From Epiperipatus broadwayi (taxonomy: Eukaryota; Onychophora; Udeonychophora; Euonychophora; Peripatidae): DNA of 64,000 nt. Below the pieces are notes generated by a model. That model ran no database searches and was not told the DNA's origin. It saw only the letters and a list, made by a program, of their open reading frames with translations. This document shows, piece by piece, positions 54,625-64,000 of this stretch (position 1 is its first letter; every line of letters begins with the position of its first letter). Location of the stretch: positions 9,407,092-9,471,091 of the forward strand of contig JAQFVV010000020.1 in assembly GCA_028023455.1 (NCBI GenBank), written 5' to 3'. The translations under genes were made by a program, and so were the position numbers.

Positions 54625-55350
54625 TAAATGATATATTTTATAGGTTCAGCCATGTATGATTTTTATTATTAATATACTGACATTTTGACTAGATCACACA
54701 AGCCATTAATTAGTCGATGAATAGAATATTATAAAGATGATTGTACAGGTGCTGTAAACACTGATTTATAACAATGTTAAAGCTACACCAATAGAAAAAA
54801 AACAGGTATATAAAATTGGAAAAATAAAAGAAAAATTTTCAGTTATGTTTTTTTAAAAAAATTCTTCGGAATAGGAGGAAGTTTGCATGCGTCATACCTA
54901 CATAAGACGCTTTACAAATACCACATAAAGATTGAATCTTCACGCTCAGTTTTGATGGTACTAATTTTTTGATAAGTAGTATATGTTGTTTTTATTTTGC
55001 ACTATTTTATAATATGTTTAATTCTATCTGTAGTTTGTTTTGTATAAGGAACACAAATTCTAATAACTGTTTCTTCTTTTTGTTTATGATTTTGATTATT
55101 TTGGGCTTGAATTAAGGCTTGGTGAATAATTTTATTATTATAACTAATAGCTAATTAAACACTATTTATATGATTTATTTCTTCTTTCAGATGTAGTTTG
55201 CTCTACTGAAGAGACTGTTGGCTACAGAAAAAAATCTGAGTTGGATGATGATGTAATGAAAATTGTATCTGTATGTGTATTTTTTCTGAAAACTAAAAAT
55301 AATAGATTATTTTGTTTCCTGGTGATGAGTGCACCAGGGAAAAAAAGTTT
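54625..55350 (-). pseudogene. Degenerate Penelope-like copy
   Basis: The minus strand matches the element at 22901-24138. The 3' end with GGTTCAGCCATG and TGACATTTTGACTAGATCAC is at 54640-54700, GIY-YIG region remnants are near 54870-55010, and the linker region (QAQN..NRKQK, TTDRIK) is at 55010-55130. A further piece reaches the HHHPTQI and RKDTH region near 55230-55290. Long deletions and frameshifts. Confidence 0.75.
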
Positions 55351-55423
55351 GTATACATATGTATATCACACACACATATATATATATAAGAAATAGAACC
55401 ATTGCATAACACTAGCTTAAATT

Positions 55424-56041
55424 TTATATAAAGAGCTCACAAATAATCTCTTAATAAGCTTTACAGAATACCCCTAACCCCAGACCGATTTCTGCTACTG
55501 GTTTCCTCAGTGAGGTGCTAGGATATTCAAGCATTAGATTAAAAATACCAGGATTGGCCCAGCACATTATCTAATGTATAACTATTAAGTAGAAAATCTG
55601 AAATGTTCAGACATCCATATGACATCCAATCCAGCTATTTAACTTAAATAGCCATATGAGAATGAACCAAGTTCAGATACACCATATATTAATAGCTTTA
55701 GCAATATAAAATCACCAAAGCCTAATATCAAAAAATAAAATTATCTGAACTTAGTTCAATCCCATATGCCTATTTAAGTTATATAGCTGGATTGGAAGAC
55801 ATATGGATATCTGAAAATTTCAGATATCCATTAGTTAAAGTGCTGGGCTTATCCTGGTATTTTTAATCTAATGCTTAAGTAGCCTAGCATCTCATTTAGG
55901 AAGCCAGTAGCAGAAACCGGTCTGGGATTTTCTGCAAAGCTTGTTAAGAGCTTATTTATGAGCTCTTTATGTAACATTTGTAATACAAGCTTGTTTAAAT
56001 TAGGTCATGTGACATCTGACTTGATTTTTTTTTTGCAATTT
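55424..56041. mobile_element. Foldback family 2 element with 11-bp target duplication
   Basis: The left arm (about 55430-55690) and right arm (about 55745-55990) are inverted. AAAGAGCTCACAAATAA mirrors the TTATTTATGAGCTCTTT block, and the CCAGACCGATTTCTGCTACT, GCATTAGATTAAAAATACCA and CAATCCAGCTATTTAACTTA blocks have inverted partners. The right part continues with AGGTCATGTGACATCTGACT and a T tract. TAGCTTAAATT flanks it at 55413-55423 and 56042-56052. No coding frame. Confidence 0.8.
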
Positions 56042-56194
56042 TAGCTTAAATTCAAACATAAATCATAGCTAACACTAAACATTATATTAATTCCAGAAAT
56101 TATCCCCTATAAAACAAACATAAATCTGATTAAAGCTGCACAAGTAAAAGGTTAGCCTTTTACATGTAAACCACAAACTTGTAATGTATATTGA

Positions 56195-56312
56195 AATTCA
56201 CACTTATTTTAATAAGAAGTGTTACTACATAAGTGAAAATGTGTTTGTTGATTCGATTCACACTTCTTATATACTTAGAATATCTGAATTTCAATATACA
56301 TTACACCATTTT
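56195..56312. repeat. Small inverted repeat
   Basis: TGTAATGTATATTGAAATTC near 56196 and its complement near 56290-56310 flank a centre with further inverted words (CACACTTATTTTAATAAG). Confidence 0.7.
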
Positions 56313-57126
56313 TGACTTAAGGTAAAAGATCGGACTTTCGCCTGTGTTACAGTTTTCAGACTTATATTTGTTTCACAAGGGAGCACTGTTAAAATTAATG
56401 TAACATATATATATATATTAAATTCATTACAATTATTTAAGTAGTAAATGCTGTTATAGTAGATGACACACTCATTTCTAATGTATTAATTATTAAACTT
56501 TAATATTAATTACTTTGGAGTTCGTGTTATTATCATCCTTTGTTCTTATATCAATTTGTAATCCGTCTTGAGCCATTATATGTAATTATATATTTAATAG
56601 CTGCGCAAAACCAAACAATCAAAATTTAAAAATTAAAACAAAAGGACATCGATAAAAATGGCACTAACTTGATAATTTTTAATTCATCTGAAAAACAAAT
56701 TAAGTTAAAATCATTAAATAGTTTTATTCCAATGTCTGGATCAGAACATAGCGCCCTATTTTAATGATGATGATTAATATACTTTAGATTTATTTTTAAC
56801 ATTTTTATACGGAGTATGGCTTCTCTCAGTTAATCTTGTATTTTCTTTGAACATCAAAAGAGGATAATACGTGTATTTTTTTCTTGTCTACAATATATAT
56901 TATGTTATCCATATGGACCAAATTTAAAATTAAAAAAAATAACCAAACATTAAGAACTAAAATTTTCACAACTAATTCATTTCATTGACAAAGTAAACTT
57001 TTTAACTTGAGAATTCTGTTGCAATGTATAAGATGATTATATGAAGATTTGATATCATTTCAATTATTTATGTGGGTATTAAAGCAAAGGATTTCATGGG
57101 TAAAACTGTAAACATATATCATCTAT

Positions 57127-58090
57127 AAAACAATGAGGATTGCCAATTCCTCAACAAGCTTTGTGTTAAATGCTTAGCCAGAGCCAGCACTTAAAATATC
57201 TCTGTCAGGAACTCCTCCCCAAACCCCTGATCATGGTTTCGTGCTTTGGCACTTCTCAGAGAGGTGTCAGGGTAGGTTCAGACACTAGATCTAAAAATAC
57301 CAACCCAAAGTCAGCATTTAACTAAAAGTTATCTATTGAGTGGAAAATCTGAAATTTTCAGACATCTATATGTCTTCAAACCCAGCTATCCATCTCAAAT
57401 AGCTATATGGGGCTGATAGATCTTCAGCCATACCATATAGTAGTTGTCTTAGCAATATAAAAATTGCATAAGACTTATGGCAGAGACTATAAATAGTCAA
57501 AATAAAAGTCATAGATCACATGACCCTATCTCTTAAGCTTGTTAGTTATAAAACAATGAGGATTTCCAATTCCTCTACAAGCTTTGTGTTAAATGCTTAG
57601 CCAGAGCCAGCACTTAAAATATCTCTGTCAGGAACCCCTCCCCAAATCCCTGACCATGGTTTCGTGCTTTGGCAGTCTCTGCCATATGTCTTATGCAATT
57701 TTTATATTGCTAAGACAACTACTATATGGTATGGCTGAAGATCTATCAGCCCCATATAGCTATTTGAGATGGATAGCTGGGTTTGAAGTAATGTATATGT
57801 CTGAAAATTTCAGATTTTCCACTCAATAGATAACTTTTAGTTAAATGCTAGCTTTGGGTTGGTATTTTTAGATCTAGTGTCTGAACCTACCCTGACACCT
57901 CTCTGAGTAGTGCAAAAGCATGAAAACATGGTCAGAGGTTTGGGGAGGGTTTCCTGACAGAGATATTTTAAGTGCTGGCTCTGGCTAAGTATTTAACACA
58001 AAGCTTGTAGAGGAATTGACAATCGTCATTGTTTTATAACTTACAAGCTTAAGAGATAGGGTCATGTGATCTATGACTCTTATTTTGACT
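57127..58090. mobile_element. Foldback family 2 composite, 964 bp, with 13-bp target duplication
   Basis: A plus monomer (57127-57545) runs from AAAACAATGAGGATTGCC through AGCCAGAGCCAGCACTTAAA, GACACTAGATCTAAAAATAC and ATATAGTAGTTGTCTTAGC to AGATCACATGACCCTATCTC. A second plus start (57546-57680) then meets an inverted monomer (57680-58090). ATATATCATCTAT is at 57114-57126 and 58091-58103. Blocks are shared with the element at 55424. Confidence 0.85.
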
Positions 58091-58103
58091 ATATATCATC
58101 TAT

Positions 58104-58578
58104 GTACATATTTGCTTGAAAATATTATCATCATCTGCATTAATGGAAATTACTCACCTTTTGTGTAGTAGATTAGTGACTTTACAAAGATGTCTAACAA
58201 TTAGAAAATGGTTTATTTTAAATTAAAGCTATTTAAATTTTCCAGCCAAGTGACTGAGCTATATGATCCAATAGAATTTGAAACAAGGTATAAGAGGAGA
58301 GGTAATGATTAATAAAAAGCCAGATCTGGATCCAATTGGATTTTTTTGATCAATATGTCTTGTGTAATTTATTTAAGCAAAAGGTAGTTTTTGACCAATA
58401 GAAAAGAATTATTTATGAATCTAAAATGTAATGTTCAGACTATATGTATAACGAATGATAATTGTTTCTTAGATTTAGCTAGAATAAATGATAATCATTT
58501 ATCAAATTCAGCTGTAAAAGTTATAATTTCTCACTTTTTAATAAGTACAAAAAATAAGAGTAATTTAATTAACAATTA
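58104..58578. other. AT-rich DNA, no recognised feature
   Basis: An 84-codon plus frame at 58391-58645 runs into the next foldback element and has no motif. Confidence 0.4.
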
Positions 58579-58589
58579 TGATAAATTAT

Positions 58590-59131
58590 TATTAAAACAA
58601 GCAAAACTCTCTATATGTATTGCTACTCATAAGAAGCCAGAGTAATCAATGGATGCCAGAACACTTGTGCATAAAATCCCCATCTAGTGCTTACTTATCC
58701 AATATACCCAGACTAGTTTCTGGCTTGTGGCCTTCATCACTGAGGAGCCTTAGCTCTGAGAGCACTTGACCTAGATCTTAGGATCTAATGCAACCCTCCA
58801 GCAGCTACCTTTTATCTCTACTTAACTACAAAACTATGAGTCTTAAATTGAAAACACCATAATATTTTCAATCCAAGCTCATTAGCTTATATAACCATAT
58901 AGGACTGAACTCAGTTCAGTACCTATACATTTTGGTGACTTTGGTTTTTTAATAACCGTAACCACCACTATCCTATTAGGCAGGATTGTTTTTAAGCCAA
59001 TAAACACCACATTATCACCATTTCTTATGCTTGCTTATAACTGTTATTAAACAGGCAAAATTTTCTATACATATAGAAAGTTTGCCTGATTTAATAACAG
59101 TTATAAGCAAGCATAAAAAATGGTGATCATG
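58590..59131. mobile_element. Foldback family 1 composite with 11-bp target duplication
   Basis: A long plus arm from AAAACAAGCAAAACTCTC to the block with CTACAAAACTATGAG and the TATAACCATATAGGACTGAA end (58590-58960) is followed by a small nested hairpin at 58998-59131 (ATCACCATTTCTTATGCTTG with CATAAAAAATGGTGATCATG). TGATAAATTAT flanks the unit at 58579-58589 and 59132-59142. Confidence 0.78.
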
Positions 59132-59142
59132 TGATAAATTAT

Positions 59143-59838
59143 AATGATAATACATAATAATGTCATACTCAGAAACAAACAAGAACTGCTATACATTCTA
59201 TTGCTAAATACCATAAGTTTAAATGGTCAATATTCATCACAAGATGCATCTTTATTCTAAAGTAGATGTCTGTCTTTTTTTCCTTTATCAATGAGATTCA
59301 AGATTCAAAGTTTCTTTTACTTGTTAAGTTAGAAACCGGAAAATCAAATCAGCCACAAATTTTGATCCAAAGTTAATCTGATCGAACAGTTGTATAAACC
59401 TGAATGCAATTTAGTATCCATATATGATTTTTTATTAACTGAAAGTACTTTGATTTCTTTGGCTAGGAATGGTAATAATAACAGCAAATCATCTGATTTT
59501 TCAGCTGATAAAATAATATAAAACAAGCACAGCTCTCCATTCTAATAACTATCATTCACATGCCCTATATCCTAATTCTCAGAATTGTTTCTGTCTTTTG
59601 ACTTTATCTAAAAGACTAGAGAGAAATGAATGTAGTTATGCATCTAGTAACAACCTTTAACCCCATTTTATTTGTTAAGCAAAAAAACTGTTGCCCAGTT
59701 TACAAGTTGAAAATTATTTGATTTGTTGTTGTTAGTATTAGTAATGTATGAAAGATGATAGAAGTTCTCAAAGTTGTTACATAGAATCCTTATATCTCTA
59801 TTTAGATGTGTAGCAAGTTGTTTTAACTAATAAGCAAC
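59143..59838. other. AT-rich DNA, no recognised feature
   Basis: Nothing supported. Confidence 0.4.
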
Positions 59839-59852
59839 AACTTAAATATTCA

Positions 59853-60198
59853 AAACTCTCCATACAGTAGTGCCACTCAGTGCCAGCCAGAGTAATCAAT
59901 GGATTCCAGAAGGCTTGCACATAAAATCCCCATCTAGTGCCTACTCGTACAATATCCCCAAACTAGTTTCTGGCTTATGGCCTTCATCAGTGAGAAGCCT
60001 TGGATCTGAGAGCACTGCACCTAGATCTTAGAATCTAATGCAACTCTCCAGCAGCCACCTTTTATCTTTACTTAATTACAAAACTATGAGAATAAAATTG
60101 AAAACACAATAATATTTTCAATCTAAGCCCAATAGCCTATACATAGCCATATGGGTCTGAACTCATTTATGTGCAGGCATGGAAAATGGTGGTCTGTG
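59853..60198 (+). mobile_element. Foldback family 1 single-arm copy with 14-bp target duplication
   Basis: A plus arm from AAACTCTCCATACAGTAGTG through GCTTGCACATAAAATCCCC, CTAGTTTCTGGCTTATGGCC and GCACTGCACCTAGATCTTAG to GGTCTGAACTCATTTATGTG and a GCATGGAAAATGGTGG terminal piece. AACTTAAATATTCA lies at 59839-59852 and 60199-60212. The short right terminus shows that this insertion was a deleted hairpin, with only the end of the second arm kept. Confidence 0.8.
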
Positions 60199-60536
60199 AA
60201 CTTAAATATTCAGGAAACGTATGGTTTTACATAATAATTCAAATAATATAATTCAATAGATAAATAGAAATTGATTTTTATTAAATAATGAACTAGTAGT
60301 AGGATACAGATATTTCTTTGAAATAATTTTTAAAAGATAATAGACACACAGGCTTAATATCAAAACAAGTGGGGAAAACTCTTAAACTTTCATTTTACAG
60401 AACTAAATGTGTTATTTTTGTTGTGTTGCTAAAAGTATATAGATTCTCATTATTGATGAATAAGCTAAATTGTCATTAGTCTAGCTATCAGAAAATATTT
60501 TTAAATTTCATTTGGCCTTTACTTAAAGCAAAATTA

Positions 60537-61487
60537 GTGATTAAGCCAATGCGCATGTGCTTTAAAGATAAATTATAAATGAATACTAATTTTTCCAGAC
60601 ATGAGATATAGTATTTTAGAAAGAATTGAATGAATCCACCCATTCTTTCAACCCAAACATTTATGTATGGACAAAGTGTGTGGAAATAAGAGCATGAAGA
60701 TGTTGCACAATCACTTTAAATTACATTTGTTATGTTTGAACGAATGACCCTTGTGAAATCTTTATACAATTTACGAACCATCAATCTTCAGTTGAAATTA
60801 AACATATATAATGAGATATTATTTTATATAGCGCTATGTTTTTTTATGTAATAGTAATATTAGCGATTAAGCCAATGCAAATGCACTTTAAAGATAAATT
60901 ATAACATAACAAATGTAATTTAAAGTGATCGTGTAACACCTTCACACTCTTAATTTCACACACTTATGATTTACCCATACATAAACGTTTGTGTTGAAAG
61001 AATGGGTGGATTCATTCCATTCTTTCTAAAATACTATATCTCGTGTCTGGAAAAATGAGTATTCATTTATAATTTATCTTTAAAGCGCATGTGCATTGGC
61101 TTAATCGCTAATATTACTATTACATAAAAAATGTAGCGCTATATAAAATAATATCTCATTATATATGTTTAATTTCAACTAAAGAATGATGGTTCATAAT
61201 TTGTAAAGATTTCACAAGTGTCATTCATTCAAACATAACAAATGCAATTTAAAGTGATCGTGTAACACGTTCACACTCTTAATTCCACACACTTAAGATT
61301 TGCCCATGCATAAATGTTTGGGTTGAAAGAATGGGTGGATTCATTCCATTCTTTCTAAAATACTATATCTTGTGTCTGGAAAAATGACTATTCATTTATA
61401 ATTTATCTTTAAAGCACATGTGCATTGGCTTAATCGCTAATATTACTATTGCATAAAAAACATAGTGCTATATAAAATAATATCTCA
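60537..61487. mobile_element. Foldback family 3 composite, 951 bp, with 14-bp target duplication
   Basis: One plus monomer (60537-60890) starts GTGATTAAGCCAATGCGCAT and includes GAATGAATCCACCCATTCTT, ATCACTTTAAATTACATTTG and TATATAGCGCTATG. Two inverted monomers follow (about 60900-61240 and 61240-61487). TTAAAGCAAAATTA is at 60523-60536 and 61488-61501. The monomers differ by only a few percent by eye. Confidence 0.83.
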
Positions 61488-61501
61488 TTAAAGCAAAATT
61501 A

Positions 61502-62690
61502 CAAAAGTAAATGCCTTAACCAATATACTTACAGGCTATTTGTAAAACAAATTCAAATATAGGTGTTTGGGTTTTATTTTTTTATTTTTTCAGTAAGTTT
61601 CAAAATATACCATTAGTCAAATTTAATTAATGATTTATATTATAGCTACTAAAAGTGATTCTTTGATCAAACTCTTGGGTGCATTTGAAATATTATGTGT
61701 TTAGCATGTATGTGTTTTTATGTGTGTATATTTATGTGTGTGTGTGCATGCATCAGTGTAAGAATATATTTATGTTAAGTTCTCTGCTAAAAGGAATATA
61801 TAATTAATATAGTAATATAATTAATTACTAATACTTGGCCATCATCAGTAGTAATTTTTATTACTTATCATGCTTGTAACATTATTTATTCTATCATCTT
61901 AATTTTAGACCTGTATCAGACACTTCAATTTGTCTCTTATTAAGATATTTATTAAAAAAATAATATTTCTCTACATCACTCTATTCTATAGTCAACAATA
62001 AAATGATGAATAGCCAATGGACACATTAATGATATTATAAATTAGATCTCTAATTTTGGATATTGACCTTCATCAATAATGAGCAATAAATTCAACTTAT
62101 TCTTCCCTAATTATCCAGAAACTAATCTTCTGCTTTGATTTGACATACAATGATTACTCATGTTTACATAAAAAACTCTGAAGTAAAATGATGCTGAGTA
62201 AATCATAGTTATTAATGGAATGTAAGCTACAAAAATTATATAATATTTAATTTTGGTATATAGATAAATATTAAAATGTTAACAAGTATTTTGTTATATA
62301 ACATTTCTCTTTTAAAGTAAAATTTATTTTCGAAGAACAACCAATATAAGAAGAATCAATTCTCCTCAGGGATTATTTGCAATTAAGAACTGGATCACAC
62401 ACCACATACCTTACTGTTTACAGAAACTACACATGCAAAAAATACTAAAATAGACCCTCTAATATACCTTGGTAAATTAGGTTTTTAAAAATTATTTCAA
62501 TTAAACAAATTTGAAGCTGAGGTGGGGTTTTACTTCTTTGCAAGTTGTCATTTTTATCCTTCAAAATTCTTTATTTTGACCAACCTATGAATATTATTAC
62601 CTGTATACATGCCTGCTTTACCAGTAATGTCATTACACTCTACCTATATAACAAAACAAAATTAATCATGCAGTTAATTAATTTAAATAA
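61502..62690. other. AT-rich DNA, no recognised gene
   Basis: A short GT-rich run lies near 61700-61748. No other feature. Confidence 0.4.
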
Positions 62691-62954
62691 ATCTTAATCT
62701 ATATACAAACTCTCATCCAAGAATTCAACTCCAGATTTCAGCACTGTATTAGTAGACTCCCTAATTGATCTCTTTCTGTCACCTGATCTCTTCTCTAACC
62801 ACTATAAGTTTTTTGAACCATTTGCCTTAATGCAGAACTCAATCTTAAAAAATGTACCTGTTCTTCCTCTGGGAACACACTAGAGTATTACTAAAATTAA
62901 CTAATCTCTCAAGCTATCCTCTCTGATAATATATATATATATATATATATATAT

Positions 62955-62990
<36 letters not shown>

Positions 62991-64000
62991 AACATCAAAT
63001 CATTATCCAATCTATTGGATGATTGGTTTTTTTCTCAACATTATTAATTTCATTATTAACTTTTATACACACAAAAATAAATTCACGAACAATTATTGTC
63101 ACATTGTGACCTTGATGCAATGCGCTCAATATTACATCTGAAGCAAGAATATAAACATGCCAAAAAATATTAGCTGAATATCTTTCCACTAAAAAGGCAA
63201 AAATATTCTTACCCAAACTTCACAATTGATCTAAAGGATATAAATATCAATAGCTATATAACCAACAAGTTCAATCCCTCCTTCATTATTAAAAATTTAC
63301 AACTTATTATTGGAATAGTTGCCATTTCTTTTTTACCATTTCAAAAGCAAATTTTAATCTTTTGAAGCACTCAGTATATCCACTTACTTGTTTGATCACA
63401 ATAATGGCAGTAGAAAATTCATAAACTTCAAGTTGCACTCAAACTCTACTGCAGATAGTACTCATACAGGTTTCACATGCAATCCTAAGTTTGTTCTCAC
63501 CCATATTAGCCAATTTACCATCTTATATCATTTACAATCTTTTAAATCACATTTCCAAACAAATCCACAGAATTGATCAGTTGTACTCAATCTTATTGGT
63601 ACATTTTTAAAAGGTAATACAATGTCATCTCCACCCCTCAGTAATTTATGACCAATCTCCATAACACCATTAGCAATAAAAACTATTAATCAAGGACAAA
63701 ATTCAATCTATTCTGCTCCCCAAGATTTCTTCTAATCCATTTGCTAGAAAAGGAACTTCTATGACCATTGTAGTTATGTTCTTCAAGTAATCATTGACAA
63801 AGTTAGACTATCTCAGAAGGCTGGTCCTGTTGCAATACAAATGGACATTACATCAGTTTTTGACACAAATCCAACAACTACACCCTTGGAATTGTTCATT
63901 GCTACACCAATTCTATATATTCTGACTAACCTCATCACAAATAAATTTGGATGTCTAAATAGTAAAACAATATCTGGTTTCATTCTTTATAATTCAATAC
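62691..64000 (-). pseudogene. Possible decayed coding traces of unknown family
   Basis: Minus-strand patches look protein-like between frame breaks. At 63981-63813, MKPDIVLLFRHPNLFVMRLV continues to VGFVSKTDVMSICIATGPAF before TGA. Near 63340-63390 there is CFKRLKFAFEMVKKKWQLF, and near 62790-62880 EEEQVHFLRLSSALRQMVQK. They may be one worn gene or transposon reading leftward from beyond the window edge. No domain recognised. Confidence 0.25.
62927..62986. repeat. (AT)n microsatellite
   Basis: AT dinucleotide run of about 58 bp with one GA interruption. Confidence 0.95.

Overview
The window is AT-rich eukaryotic, and almost certainly metazoan, genomic DNA dominated by transposable-element remains. 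There are no bacterial operons, ribosome binding sites or long host genes. It has long AT, ATT, TTA and ATC microsatellites, non-LTR retrotransposons of the RTE type, Penelope-like elements with GIY-YIG endonucleases, tRNA-derived SINEs and many hairpin (foldback) elements. This mix fits a repeat-rich invertebrate such as a mollusc (cephalopod-like), but the taxon is an inference from the repeat style.

Layout. 1-400 holds a possible host exon on the minus strand (197-379) with a canonical splice donor. 900-1,740 holds AT microsatellite and eroded copies of a repeat carrying a hammerhead ribozyme. 2,500-5,350 holds two RTE 3' ends and a tRNA-derived SINE. 6,135-6,490 is a foldback element. 8,200-9,850 holds ribozyme-repeat and foldback pieces. 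10,000-12,500 holds faint decayed coding traces. 14,655-15,310 is an inverted pair of the ribozyme repeat with two well-preserved hammerhead motifs. 15,985-20,612 holds RTE pieces around a Penelope-like element with inverted ends. 21,455-29,420 holds further RTE and Penelope-like copies, including a head-to-head Penelope pair. 29,465-35,440 holds SINEs, a CTCF-like motif, a possible terminal exon and a striking 853-bp inverted array of tRNA-like heads. 41,233-44,525 is an apparently full-length RTE element with an intact 984-residue protein. 45,300-61,500 is rich in hairpin elements, one more ribozyme repeat, a TA-flanked TIR element and a decayed Penelope copy. The last 1.3 kb has AT microsatellite and weak decayed coding traces.

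How the parts relate. The only protein that looks able to act is the RTE endonuclease/reverse transcriptase; the Penelope-like copies are truncated or mutated. The SINEs and at least eight hairpin elements are flanked by direct repeats of 7-14 bp, as expected if they were inserted by target-primed reverse transcription using LINE or Penelope enzymes.

The most interesting system is the dispersed repeat family with a type I hammerhead ribozyme of minimal stem III. It has seven copies or fragments in which a ribozyme can be read, three with an intact catalytic core. Next is a superfamily of non-coding inverted-repeat elements with consistent 11-14 bp target-site duplications. All alignments were made by eye and all coordinates of degenerate repeats are approximate.
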